Positions 51,901 to 63,554 of a DNA stretch of 64,000 nucleotides are shown here, in pieces. The DNA is from Bugula neritina. Lineage: Eukaryota > Bryozoa > Gymnolaemata > Cheilostomatida > Bugulidae. Position 1 is the first letter of the stretch; every line of letters begins with the position of its first letter. The DNA is taken from positions 682,001 through 746,000 of the forward strand of contig OZ037771.1 in assembly GCA_964035545.1 (NCBI GenBank). Direction: 5' to 3'. A model generated the notes under the pieces. It made no database searches. It was not told where the DNA came from and saw only the letters and a list, made by a program, of their open reading frames with translations. The position numbers and the translations under genes are program-made.

Positions 51901-54872
51901 ACCAGGTCTACGATTACCTAATAAGTTGCCTATCTTGTACACTGGCTACCAGGTCTATGGTGAAGGGAGTGAGTTTGAGCTGTGAGCACTCCACAATGAG
52001 AGTGACTGCAGGCCCCCTGTGTACTCTGGTCACCTGAACGTCTACTGTCTTCTTCTCTGTCTCCGATGTCTCCTTAGCTTTAGTACCCTTCTGGGTGTGG
52101 GTGTATTGTAGAAACCTCCCTTTCTTTTTCAGCAGTTTGTCTATCATGCTACAGAACTTTTTTCTCACCTGGACAAACAGCAAACACTTTACTGGTTCCT
52201 CTCTTAGAGCAATCAACTGTTTAACATTTGTCAGCTAGTATGTCTTAGCGAATCACAAAGTTTGTGTTATTTCAGCTCTAAATGTGTTCAGTTTGTTCCA
52301 TTTCATTTGTGTTTATTTGATAGCCTGCAGCATTGTTACCATAGAGTTAGTTTTATAATTATCTATCAGTATTCACCGGCTTTCCATGTACCGATTTCAG
52401 ATCGATCTCAGCGAGATCGATCCATGGAAAGACGCCAAAGATCGATCTCCGTAGATCTGAGCTGGTCGGTCTGTAGAGCTCGAACTCAGATCGATCTCAT
52501 GTCAATAAGACCATGGAAAGACGCCAGATCGATCTGAGAAGTAGAAAAAGACTGCGCGCTACAATGTTGTCTGCTAATAATAATGATAACTTATTGATAA
52601 TTACAAAGCAAAGTATTAAATAATCATGATAACCACTTTTTCAGTTGCCAAAACTTTGACTTTCAGTACAATGATTAAGAAAACTCAATTATATGCAGTA
52701 GAAGGTAAAAAATGGGAAAATTTAAATTGAATTTAAATGACTATCAAAACTTAGTTTCATCAGCTATTTTCTTTGTAATTTTAAGCCTAACAGTCCTGTA
52801 AGTTTATTAATAATCTGCAAGACTGCTATTAATTTTATATAAGCTGTCAAGCTAAAAAATTAAAACTAATTATTTTAAATTGGCCAAATTACCATACACT
52901 GAAAGCTTTGCTGCTTATAGCTTATAGCTGGGATTAAATTGTAGACTACGACCATCTTGTTTTCAACAGTAGTAGCTTTAATCACTCAAATAGGTGAACA
53001 AATTATACGTTTAAAGTATCCTTCACTTAAGAGAAGGCAACTTCGCGAGATCGATCTGACACTCTCATGGAAAAACGATCGATCTGAGCACATTTTTCAG
53101 ATCGATCTCAGCGAGATCGATCTGAGATCGGTACATGGAAAGCCCGTGAGTATTAACATCTGAACTATTTGTTGATATGGACACAGCCCTTGTAGTGCTG
53201 TTTTTCTACTTTAGCTTCTGCCTAGATGTTAACCTGCGACCCACGTTTACAGACTGAGCTAATGACATACTAACTTTCAGAGAGCAGAGTCTCTGTTGGT
53301 TGTCTAGGAGTTGTAGCATGGGGTATCTCGTACCCCTTTTCTTCTTTGCTCCCTTCACCACTGCTTTAGTTGCTAAAGCTGCTGCACCTTTCGCATTCTT
53401 CTTGGGTGACTTTCTTAACCCAACCAGCTTAATGCTGCAGAAACCAGGTGTCTTTGGTTCATCCTCTACCTAGATTGGTCGGTTTAAGTTTCTTTGGCAG
53501 TCTTTTATGAAAAAAAACTTCTTAGATTACAACTGTTCACTTCAAGCCGCATTTATACTGATCACCTACCTTGTATACTGATCACCTACCTTGTATACTG
53601 ATCACCTACCTTGTATACTGATCACCTACCTTGTATACTGATCACCTACCTTGTATACTGATCACCTACCTTGTATACTGATCACCTACCTTGTATACTG
53701 ATCACCTACCTTGTATACTGATCACCTACCTTCCAAATACCTTTCCAGAGGTTAAAGTAGATCATCACATCAAAGTCATTTGCCTCTCCAGCCTGAACCT
53801 TTTCAAAAGCACTTCCTGCTCGGTAAAGCTGACGACTTATCATGTTTTTTGGTTTGATTTCTTTTCTTATGACTCCGAGGAGCCATTTCACAATGTCTGT
53901 ATCAGTGATATATAATGTTATATACTAAGTGTAAGTATAGTATTGATATATATGTTATATATACTAAGTGTAAGTATAGTATTGATATATATGTTATATA
54001 CTAAGTGTAAGTATAGTATTGATATATATGTTATATACTAAGTGTAAGTATAGTATTGATATATGTTATATACTGAGTGTAAGTAACTAACAGTATTGAT
54101 ATATTATGTTATATACTAAGTGTAAGTATAATATTGATATATATGTTATATACTGAGTGTAAGTAACTAATAGTATTGATATATGTTATATACTAAGTGT
54201 AAGTATAGTATTGATATATATGTTATATACTAAGCGTAAGTATAGTATTGATATATGTTATATACTGAGTGTAAGTAACTAACAGTATTGATATATTATG
54301 TTATATACTAAGTGTAAGTATAGTATTGATATATGTTATATACTGAGTGTAAGTAACTAACAGTATTGATATAATGTTATATAATAAAGTAATTATGACT
54401 CATACTCACCTTTCTTAACCTCCACCTCTTCTGCTGAAATCTTTGTGTTTTCATTCAACTTTTCCAGTTCATCTCTCAGAATTTCAATTTCATCTGGACG
54501 GAGTATCTTATGTTTACATCTTCCATCTGCTGCTTTTCTCTTCCTTTTCCTGCTTGTGTTGCTGTTTGCTGTTACTGTTGGTGTTGGTGTAACTGTTGGT
54601 GTAACTGTTGGTGTAACTGTTGATGTTACTGTTGGTGCTACTGTTGGTGTTACTGTTGGTGTAACTGTTGGTGTAACTGTTGATGTTACTGTTGGTGCTA
54701 CTGTTGGTACTACTGTTGGTGTAACTGTTGATGTTACTGTTGGTGCTACTGTTGGTACTACTGTTGGTGTTACTGTTGGTGCTACTGTTGGTGCTACTGT
54801 TGGTGTAACTGTTGGTGCTACTGTTGGTGTTACTGTTGGTGCTACTGTTGGTGTTGACATTGCTGCTGCCAT
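48901..54872 (-). CDS. cGAS-like receptor (Mab-21 nucleotidyltransferase family)
   Basis: Predicted to be activated by foreign nucleic acid and to make a cyclic di-purine signal from NTPs. Exons (5' to 3' on minus): 54410-54872, 53730-53896, 53275-53469, 51918-52168, 51516-51662, 50981-51130, 50229-50377, 49770-49927, 49387-49485, 48901-49275; sum 2154 nt, 717 aa, all phases consistent. Residues 1-100: low-complexity TPTVAPTV repeats; then RKRKRKAADGRCKHK and a spine-helix-like ILRDELEKLN. Catalytic core about 155-540: GS at 182-183, NDFDVM (metal ligands D195 and D197; human cGAS has E and D), RGPAVTLIV and PFTIDL with the third Asp at 347, YVAKPVDKQL/LWRESYSKQE, then the helical lobe. The vertebrate zinc-ribbon Cys/His cluster is absent, as in many cGLRs. 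The C-terminal 175 aa are basic, then strongly acidic with three SSLCGD repeats. Closest alternative: a non-cGLR Mab-21 protein. Confidence 0.87.
50371..50810. repeat. 44-bp minisatellite, 10 copies, carrying the exon 7 acceptor of the cGAS-like gene
   Basis: On the gene strand each unit reads ...GATATGTAG then GTTCATGGATATGATAAT, i.e. the acceptor plus the first 18 bases of exon 7. Spacing is exactly 44. The copy nearest the exon is the used site (50378/50377). Confidence 0.93.
50836..50910. repeat. (GTA)n-type microsatellite
   Basis: GTAGTAGTAGTGGTAGTAGT-type triplets between the 44-bp array and exon 6. Confidence 0.9.
51150..51445. repeat. AT-rich array carrying acceptor-like units before exon 6 of the cGAS-like gene
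   Basis: Units of ATACTGTAATATA or ATACTTGTAATATA. On the gene strand many read TATTATATTACAG, the same as the exon 6 acceptor context (TATTATTACAG). Confidence 0.85.
52374..53148. mobile_element. 775-bp MITE with about 46-bp terminal inverted repeats, in intron 3 of the cGAS-like gene
   Basis: The left end CACCGGCTTTCCATGTACCG matches the inverted right end CACGGGCTTTCCATGTACCG, continuing through CAGATCGATCTC-type palindromes. Both sides are flanked by AGTATT (52368-52373 and 53149-53154), a likely 6-bp target duplication. Further inner copies of CCATGGAAAGACGCC and AGATCGATCT are present. No transposase, so non-autonomous; the superfamily is not assigned. Confidence 0.78.
53558..53730. 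repeat. 20-bp minisatellite, 9 copies, carrying the exon 2 donor of the cGAS-like gene
   Basis: On the gene strand each unit reads AAGGTAGGTGATCAGTATAC. The first copy is the real junction GGAAG/GTAGGTGAT at 53730/53729, and eight further AAG/GTAGGT donors follow at exact 20-base spacing. Confidence 0.93.
53915..54385. repeat. AT-rich 33-34-bp array in intron 1 of the cGAS-like gene
   Basis: About 14 units of GATATATGTTATATACTAAG followed by TGTAAGTATAGTATT, two variants alternating (one with AACTAACAGT). Confidence 0.9.
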
Positions 54873-55794
54873 TTTCCTCTCTATTGCTAAGCTAGTAGCT
54901 ATTTAACAGCATGTGTTACATAACTAGTGTAAATGTGTGTAGTATAAGTATGTATAGTATAAGTATGTATAGTATAAGTGTGTAGTATAAGTATGTATAG
55001 TATAAGTGTGTATAGTATAAGTGTGTATAGTATAAGTATGTATAGTATAAGTATGTATAGTATAAGTGTGTATAGTGTCAGTATGTATAGTATAAGTGTC
55101 TGTAGTATAAGTATGTATAGTTATATTGAATCTTCTTAGAGTTTAGTATTTGTGTGTTGACAAAGGTATGTGCCTACATAGCTATTGTATTATTGGTTGT
55201 TAATCAAGTGAACTCTTGTATTATTGGTTGTTAATCAAGTGAACTCTTGTATTACCCCCTATTGATTGAGTGAACATACAATAGTCCAAGACAATATTGA
55301 TTATTTTATTGAGGTTTGCACAGGTACTTGATGCTGCAAAGTAAACTTGAATGCAATAATTTGTGTACTTTGTGAGCCACATGTTGAATCGCTCACTGCT
55401 ATGTCAAGGTCGTACTACCAAGTGAAGGTCGTACTGGAAGGTCAAGGGGTCAAGGGCTGCAATACTTTCCAGTATGTTGTGACCAAATCAAGCTGAAATT
55501 AGGTAGTTTTAATAAAGTTTTATGGCTATTGACTATGTTTGTTTTTATTTCCCCAAAATAAGTGTGTGAGTTAATGCAAGCACCACTCAGCGAGAAGGTT
55601 TATTCCTCTAAACGGAAGTATAGTATGTTGAGACAAGTAAGAGCACTCAACTCTACAAGACTTTACAACAATGGTTATTTACATTAAGTCCTTCGTCAAG
55701 TCACACTCTAGTCATTGTTGTGTTTGTACAATTCACTCCATTTTTCGTTTTCAACATTTTCATTCAGTGTATATTTCTAATTGATTTTTTAATA
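54873..55794. promoter_or_regulatory. Shared upstream region of divergent cGAS-like and metalloprotease genes
   Basis: The two start codons face away from each other over 922 bases. The region holds a 10-bp repeat (GTATAGTATAAGTGT type, 54930-55115) and a duplicated 33-base block (TTGTATTATTGGTTGTTAATCAAGTGAACTC at 55183-55250, written here as its first 31 bases split: TTGTATTATTGGTTG / TTAATCAAGTGAACTC). A bidirectional promoter is inferred from position only. Confidence 0.4.
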
Positions 55795-58700
55795 ATGAAC
55801 TACAATATATATTTGCTAACCTTTTCAACAACTTTCAAATTTCTTTTATGTAATCCAACGACTAAAAAAGGTAATATAGTTTAATACTTGTGATACAGGT
55901 TGTAACTTCATTGTATGGTGGAGTGTGTGGAAAATGTTGTTAACATTGTTTGGGGTGTAGTTTATCTTTGCCTGCATATTTTAGATGAAGTTCCAAGACC
56001 ATTTTTCCAAGTGCCGTTCAACACAGGTGAAACGGCTAAAAATATGTTGATATATTTTCAACTGAGAAATGAATCCTTTCAACTAGTCTTAGAAAAAGAG
56101 AGAAAGAAACGTCCAGAACTAACCAAGTCTTACTTAATCAGAGAAAATGGGACTTTAGACACACTTTACCTGCCACAGGTTAACATTTCTTTCTTATCCA
56201 ATAAAGTTATAAGAAAACTACAATTTAAAGAGTCAATGTAGATTGAAGATTGGGGATGAATAGGTGTTTAGTGTATGTATGAGTACTACATATATAACCA
56301 AGTCTAACGAGCACTGTTGAACCAAGTTTAATTAAGTTAATCTTTCTGCTAGGGCTGTGTCAAGTACAAAGGATGTGATGTGACCAGCTGTTTCTCGGCT
56401 GATAAATGTGGAAACTTGATTCGCCACGGCATGATTCTCAGGGACTCGGACTATTTTTTATTTAAACAAGTTGACCGGCACAAGAAAGTTCTGAAAGTAT
56501 ACTACACCCCTTCTCTCTTCTCAAATAGTAAGGGGGTTACTAAGGCTATGTGCTGGTAGTTTCACTTTAGCTCCAAAACTGTATTGTGAATTATGGATAT
56601 GCTTGTCTAGTCTCACTCCTGTAATATCCCTTTATTTACAAGAGGTTTTATCCCACTGTACTTGTACTGGTGTTAAACTAGAGTCCATAGCGCGAGGTAT
56701 GCCGGTTCCTGGCCATAGACGGAGAAGGAGACAACTCCCAAAAGATGTGAATCTGAAGCACACAGTAGAGGTGTGCTTGTTTACAGACCATCTCTTATAC
56801 AAGGAGTTCTGTGGTGTGTATTCAGACTGTGAGAGAGGCTTAGTTGAGCTTGACGAGTACGTAAGGACAGTGGCCCTAGGGGTGAGTATGCGAGGACAGT
56901 GGCCTTAGGGGTGAGTATGCAGGACAGTGGCCCTAGGGGTGAGTATGCAAGGACAGTGGCCCTAGGGGTGAGTATGCGAGGACAGTGGCCCTAGGGGTGA
57001 GTATGCAGGACAGTGGCCCTAGGGGTGAGTATATAAGGACAGTGGCCCTAAGGGTGAGTATATAAGGACAGTGGCCCTAGGGGTGAGTATATGAGGATAG
57101 TTACCCCTAGAGGTAAGTATGTGAGGACAGTTACCCCTAGAGGTAAGTATATGAGGATAGTGGCCCTAGGGGTAAGTATATGAGGACAGTGGCCCTAAGG
57201 GTGAGTATCACCTTGTATCACAAAGTGGTGGGACCAGCAATTTTTATTCACTCTGGTGAGAACTCTATGCCGTCTTCTGTAAATCTACAAACACATTTTT
57301 GTATATCAGCTTCAGTAAAGCTGCTTCGGTGTTAGACAGAGATCTAACTGTTCCCTGTAACTCAAAGGCTATGTAGTAAGAAGTTATCACCCCTGTTATC
57401 TAGGCGTCTCTATTCTATAACCGGATAAGCAACTCCCAACTGCAGCTGTCTATCGTGCTGAAGAATGTCTACCACAATGCCCAGCCTCCTGGCAAGAACC
57501 AGTCAGTCTTCTATGACGTGCAGCTGGACAGGGAGAGCAAAGATGGCCGACCACAGGTGTTCCAATATATTCACTCCTGAGGGCAGTAACTTGTATATGT
57601 CAATAGTTTAACTCTGTTGGTGTTATATTATAATGTTATATATTATAATATAATATTATATATTACAATGTTTTGTATTATAAAGTTATATATAATAATA
57701 TAATGGTATATAATGTATTATATGACATGCAGGTAGATGCTGCCACAGCGTTGAAGACCTTCACTGACTACCAGAGCAGCTTTTTCCAGAGAAATGGAGT
57801 AACGGCCAGCACCTGTGATCAGAACTCCCTGATTACTCTGTGAGTTTCACTCAGGATTTATTAGAGGGTAGAGTAGGGGGTAGAGAAGGGGGTAGAGTAG
57901 AGGGTAGAGTAGAGATTAGAGTAGATTTATTTTTCATTAAAGCCTGGTATTGTTACAATTTATTTTATATTGCTATATATTTACACCTGATGTTGTTATC
58001 TATTTTATATATACACCTAGTATTATTATTATTTTTGGCAGTCATGACCTGGCTGATGAGAGCGCAGACGACGGTCTGACCTCCATAGGTATAGGGTACG
58101 TGGGGGGCATCTGCAATGACCTCTACAAGACTGCTGTATGTCAGTTCAAGCCGTATGGGTACGGGTGGAGTACGGTGTATATACTAGCACACGAGATCGG
58201 TCATAAGTGAGTGTTATGTAGATACATAGACATATATATGTACATAGACATAGATATGTAGATACAGACATGCACCAACTCAAACATGCAACATTTCTTT
58301 AGTCTAGGTGCCACACATGATGGGGGTTACAGGGAGTGCCCCCGTGACTCTAACTATATCATGTCAACTCACAATCTAAAGGAGAAAGTGGAAAATATAT
58401 TCTATTTCTCGTGCTGCTCCTTGCTGGAAATATCAGATGTGGTGCAGTAAGTGTTAGTGTATGCTCTGTATATATACAGTAAGTACAATGTGTATATACA
58501 GTAAGTACAATGTGTATATACAGTAAGTACAATGTGTATATACAGTAAGTACTATGTATATATACAGTAAGTACAATCTGTATATACAGTAAGTACAATG
58601 TGTATATACAGTAAGTACTATGTATATATACAGTAAGTACAATCTGTATATACAGTAAGTACAATGTGTATATACAGTAAGTACAATGTGTATATACAGT

Positions 58701-61700
58701 AAGTACTAGGTGTATATACAGTAAGTACTGTGTATAGTCTATATAATACATACAGGAAGTACGGGATGTGTTTGAACTGGGTGGCGGTGGCCGCAGATGA
58801 CCTCGTGAACTCTCCGCTGATGCCGGGTATAAAGTACGACAGACTTGCTCAATGCAAGGCGGAGTTTAGTGAAGTGCACATCCCCTGCCATGGACTTGAG
58901 TACCACCCGACTAATGGCAGTCTGGCCAGTTACCAGTCCAGCTTCAAGGTCAGTTCTACTCTCAGGAATTCAGGCTATTTACTGTCCATGTATTCTACTC
59001 TTGTATAGCATGTATTCTACTCTTGTATAGCATGTATTCTACTCTTGTATAGCATATATTCTACTCTTGTATAGCGTATATTCTACTCTTGTATAGCGTA
59101 TATTCTACTCTTGTATAGCGTATATTCTACTCTTGTATAGCATGTATTCTACCCTTGTATAGCATATATTCTACTCTTGTATAGCATATATTCTACTCTT
59201 GTATAGCATGTATTCTACTCTTGTATAGCATATATTCTACTCTTGTATAGCATATATTCTACTCTTGTATAGCATGTATTCTACTCTTGTATAGCATATA
59301 TTCTACTCTTGTATAGCATGTATTCTACTCTTGTATAGCGTGTATTCTACTCTTGTATAGCGTGTATTCTACCCTTGTATAGCACGTATTCTTCTCTTGT
59401 ATAGCACGTATTCTACTCTTGTATAGCATATATTCTACTCTTGTATAGCATGTATTCTACTCTTGTATAGCATGTATTCTACCCTTGTATAGCACGTATT
59501 CTTCTCTTGTATAGCACGTATTCTACTCTTGTATAGCATATATTCTACTCTTGTATAGCATGTATTCTACTCTTGTATAGCATGTATTCTACTCTTGTAT
59601 AGCATGTATTCTACTCTTGTATAGCATATATTCTACTCTTGTATAGCATATATTCTACTCTTGTATAGCGTGTATTCTACTCTTGTATAGCATATATTCT
59701 ACTCTTGTATAGCATATATTCTACTCTTGTATAGCATATATTCTACTCTTGTATAGCGTGTATTCTACTCTTGTATAGCATATATTCTACTCTTGTATAG
59801 CATATATTCTACTCTTGTATAGCATATATTCTTCTCTTGTATAGCATGTGTTCTACTACTGCAGAGGTTGGTGGAGGCGGCGAAGGGCCCCGACAAGGTG
59901 AACGAGTGTCTCTCTCACTGGTGTTACAATCCGAGCCGCGGCCCGGGGAGTCGTACCTGTGAGTATTCCATAGAGAACCCTGTGCTGGCCGGCACCTGGT
60001 GTGACATTAACAAGTGGTGTATAGAGGGTCAGTGTATTCCCACCGGGACGCTGAAACGTGGCCCTAACACACCTGGATGTTCACGTGAGTTCACCCAGTC
60101 TTATATAGTATTGTGTACTGTGATACAGTTTCTTATGTGTAGATGTGAGTTTGAGGTTATATTTCAATTATTAGCAATATTATTTTACCTGGTAAATCTT
60201 AAGATTACAAAATTAACAATTTGCAATAAACTACATCATTTCAAATTGAGAGACCAACTAATTTTTAGGGCATTTAACATTGCAAGTGAAATATTGCTTT
60301 GTCCAGTAAACAGCAATGATAACCAAAAGAATGCAGTAGCTGTATGTTGTACTGCATTTGCTTTACTCACTGCACCTGCCATCTGCTGTTTTAGTGGATA
60401 TTTTAAACTTGACGTTGAGAAATGCTAAAACTGTGAATCAGGTTGAGGAAGCTGAAGACTCTTCGGTTATCATTCCCATCGACACTGAGAGCCTGTTCAG
60501 TACGTACAGATATACGTAGTACATATATAGATATACGTGGTATATATACAGATATACGTAGTACATATACAGATATACGTAGTACATATACAGAAATACG
60601 TAGTACATATATATATATATATACGTGGTACATATATACAGATATACGTGGTATATATATACAGATATACGTAGTACATATACAGATATACGTAGTACAT
60701 ATATAGATATACATAGTACATATATAGATATACGTAGTACATATACAGAAATACGTAGTACATATATAGATATACGTGGTACATATATACAGATATACGT
60801 GGTATATATACAGATATACGTAGTATATATATAGATATACGTGGTATATATACAGATATACGTAGTATATATATAGATATACGTGGTACATATACAGATA
60901 TACGTGGTACATATACAGATATACGTAGTATATATATAGATATACGTAGTACATATACAGATATACGTAGTACATATACAGATATACGTAGTACATATAC
61001 AGATATACGCAGTACATATATAAATATACATAGTACATATATAGATATACGTAGTACATATACAGATATACGCAGTACATATATAAATATACATAGTACA
61101 TATATAGATATACGTAGTACATATACAGATATACGCAGTACATATATAGATATACGTAGTACATATAGAGATATAGGTAGTACATATATAGATATACGTA
61201 GTACATATACAGATATACGCAGTACATATACATATATACGCAGTACATATATAAATATACATAGTACATATATAGATATACGTAGTACATATACAGATAT
61301 ACGTAGTACATATATAGATATACGTAGTACATATATAGATATACATAGTACATATATAGATATACGTAGTACATATATAGATATACGTAGTACATATACA
61401 GATATATGTAGTACATATATAGATATACGTAGTACATATATAGATATACATAGTACACATATAGATATACGTAGTACATATATAAATATACATAGTACAT
61501 ATATAGATATACGTAGTACATATATAGATATACATAGTACATATATAGATATACGTAGTACATATATAGATATACATAGTACATATATAGATATACGCAG
61601 GTGTCTCCAGGATATTTGGACGCTATGCTGCTGTGATTGTTGGAGTTGTGTTCTTTACTTTTGGCCTGATAGCTTCTGTGTGCCGAAAACGTGAGCGAGT

Positions 61701-61944
61701 AATACAGCGGTTTTCTCGTCTATCCGGAGGAAATAGGAGAACGCCGTCTCAGTATCATCCCAAGTCTAATGAATATCGACCTCAGTATCAGTATGGAGTA
61801 AGTGTATTGCTAGAAGTACTATTGTGTGCATCTCATGTTGGATTTATTGTTCTGTGTATGGAATAACAAGTGTTAAGGTAGGACACTTTGTGCCTGCAGT
61901 TCACGTATAAGTGTGGGTTTAGAAGTGCTGAATTGATGCTTTAA
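55795..61944 (+). CDS. ADAMTS-like metzincin metalloprotease with C-terminal membrane anchor
   Basis: Exons 55795-55870, 55985-56178, 56353-56527, 56643-56881, 57404-57556, 57733-57839, 58042-58206, 58303-58446, 58756-58948, 59865-60084, 60395-60499, 61601-61797, 61900-61944; sum 2013 nt, 670 aa, phases consistent. Order: hydrophobic N-terminus (probable signal); prodomain to about 173; furin-type RRRRR at 174-178; M12B catalytic domain about 185-425 with the zinc site HEIGHNLGATHDG (H365, E366, H369, H375; split by an intron after HEIGH) and Met-turn NYIMS; ADAMTS-type Cys-rich module to about 555 (GTWCDINKWCIEGQC); a short linker; membrane helix about 599-618 (AAVIVGVVFFTFGLIAS); tail with CRKRER and Tyr-rich PQYQYG. 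No thrombospondin repeat was seen. Predicted to cleave extracellular or cell-surface proteins. An alternative start is ATG 55915. Exons 1 and 13 are the least certain. Confidence 0.83.
56863..57208 (+). repeat. 28-30-bp minisatellite, 12 copies, spanning the exon 4 donor of the metalloprotease gene
   Basis: The unit is AGGACAGTGGCCCTAGGG plus GTGAGTATGCG: the last 18 exon bases with the donor. Twelve GTGAGTA or GTAAGTA sites at near-regular spacing; the first (56882) is the used donor. Confidence 0.93.
58465..58735 (+). repeat. 21-22-bp minisatellite with donor motif, metalloprotease intron 8
   Basis: About 12 units of GTATATACAGTAAGTACAAT. Each contains CA/GTAAGT, the same as the exon 8 donor GTGCA/GTAAGT at 58446/58447. 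Confidence 0.9.
58980..59855 (+). repeat. 22-bp minisatellite, about 39 copies, metalloprotease intron 9
   Basis: Units of CATGTATTCTACTCTTGTAT plus AG, with CATA/CGTA variants and an internally duplicated segment of about 125 bp (around 59350-59420 and 59470-59540). Each unit ends in TTGTATAG, acceptor-like, up to the exon 10 acceptor at 59864. Confidence 0.95.
60500..61600. repeat. About 20-21-bp minisatellite filling metalloprotease intron 11
   Basis: Units of AGTACATATATAGATATACG with CAGATATACG variants occupy the full intron from the donor (TTCA/GTACGT) to the acceptor (ATATACGCAG/GTG). Some units end ATACGCAG, like the acceptor. Confidence 0.93.
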
Positions 61945-62872
61945 TTAGAATTGGCGGCACACTTCTCCGGGAGTAAGTGTTGTACTGGTATTAACTTCAC
62001 ACATAGTGTATTATGAATTGTGACTAATTGTACCATATATTATAAATATAACATATAAGTGTCAGTACATTATATTTTCCTCATTATACCTGCGTATATA
62101 TTACTCTGCCTAGTTTAGCGAAGTCTTTACTTCGTATAAGGCCACTTTACACTTGTTTCTAGTTTCCATTAACCTTTCTTGTGGATGAATTTAAATAATA
62201 CAATATTAATAATAAATTAATCAATATGCAAATGAAAATATGCTTGGACATTTTGTGATTTACTTGTTTTGGTTATGTTTTATAACTCTATTTTGTGAAC
62301 ATTGAATGGTAGCGTTTGCATTTTATTGCTAATTTTTATGCCTTTGAATTTAAATATAATTTAAAATAAATATCACCATTCTTCAATAAAATATGCCTTG
62401 CCTAGACACATATTTATTTTCTAGAGAATACTAGTTGATTCGGATTTGTATCTTACATGTAGCTTTATACTTTAACTCATCAATATAAATGAGAAATTCT
62501 AGAAGTCACTTAGTGTGCTCCTGGTTTTGCTACATAAGAAGAACACATGTGACCTTGTTTCTAAACAAATTGTAGTTTAATGAAAATGGAATTAATTTGA
62601 TTGAATTATAAATATACTATTAAATAATAATGAATAAGTATTTACTCAACACTTGAAATATAAGGAAGTTCAAATATTGGCAGTAAAATATATATAAGTA
62701 AACAATAGCATTAAAAAGTTAGCAACTTAAACAGAATAAAATAATTATTCAATTGAAAATTATGGTCCGTCAGATAAACTTGATGATAGTGTAAACTGTA
62801 ATATTTCTAGAATGTTATAGATAACTTGTCAGTAATATTCAAATATTAAATAAACATACTGCCGATTCAGTA
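61945..62872. other. AT-rich region after the metalloprotease gene
   Basis: No ORF, RNA gene or array recognised. Two AATAAA-like sites occur in the 62210-62390 stretch and may serve the upstream gene. Confidence 0.4.
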
Positions 62873-63410
62873 AGCCTGGTGGGGTAATAGTAGAGCTTTT
62901 GTCTTCCAGTTGTGAGTTGTGGGGGTTCAAGCCCTCACACGCTCTTATTTTTTCACTATTTATTAAGCTCATGCACTCCCTGTAATGAAAATCAGTTGTG
63001 GTTATACCTCAGCTTAATCTAAGGAAGCTTGTGGGTTGGTGGCAAAGCTCTGGTGTCTTGTAGTGTGAGGCCACTGGTTCAAGCCTCGACTCCTGCCAGT
63101 TATTTTTTAAGTAATTTTATTCTGTTTCAAAACAATGTTATTTACTAGTTATATAAGGCAGGTTTTTGTGGCGTCATTGTAGGATACAGGTAGAACTTTG
63201 GATTCTGGAATGTGTAGATCTGGGTTCGAACCCTCTTCTAGAAACTATTTTTATACTTTATTTGGCTTATGCACATACCTTAGTGAAAATAAGTTGTGGT
63301 TATACGGTAGTTTGTTCAGAGAGTTCTTGTTGGGTTATTGGTAGTGCTTTGGTACCCTGTGCCAAAGGTTGCAGGTTCAAGCCCTGCCCATTTCCAATAA
63401 CTTTCATGTG
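62873..63410 (+). mobile_element. Tandem duplication of a dimeric tRNA-derived SINE
   Basis: Four tRNA-like heads with B-boxes: about 62873-62945 (GGGTTCAAGCCCT), 63025-63100 (TGGTTCAAGCCTC), 63166-63243 (GGGTTCGAACCCT), 63322-63398 (AGGTTCAAGCCCT). Heads 1 and 3 are followed by the same tail (AAGCTCATGCAC or GGCTTATGCAC, then AGTTGTGGTTATAC). The pattern head-tail-head repeats with a period of about 295 bases. None folds into a convincing functional tRNA by eye. Confidence 0.65.
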
Positions 63411-63554
63411 ATTTCCAAAATACCTTTCAGTGGAAATTGATTGATAATAAGTTTTAATAGAAATCGGTTCTAGTATATATATATATTATGTAAAAAATTT
63501 AACAGTATTTTTTTAGATTAATAATTGGAAGACTTTATCTTTTTTACCAAAAGG

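Noticed and set aside
60403-61584. Very long minus-strand frames of MYYVYLYMYY type
   Set aside because: Translation of a 20-21-bp minisatellite inside an intron; period-3-compatible repeats stay open by chance.
62873-63410. Functional tRNA gene cluster
   Set aside because: B-boxes are good, but acceptor stems and anticodon arms do not pair convincingly and tails are shared, so SINE heads fit better.
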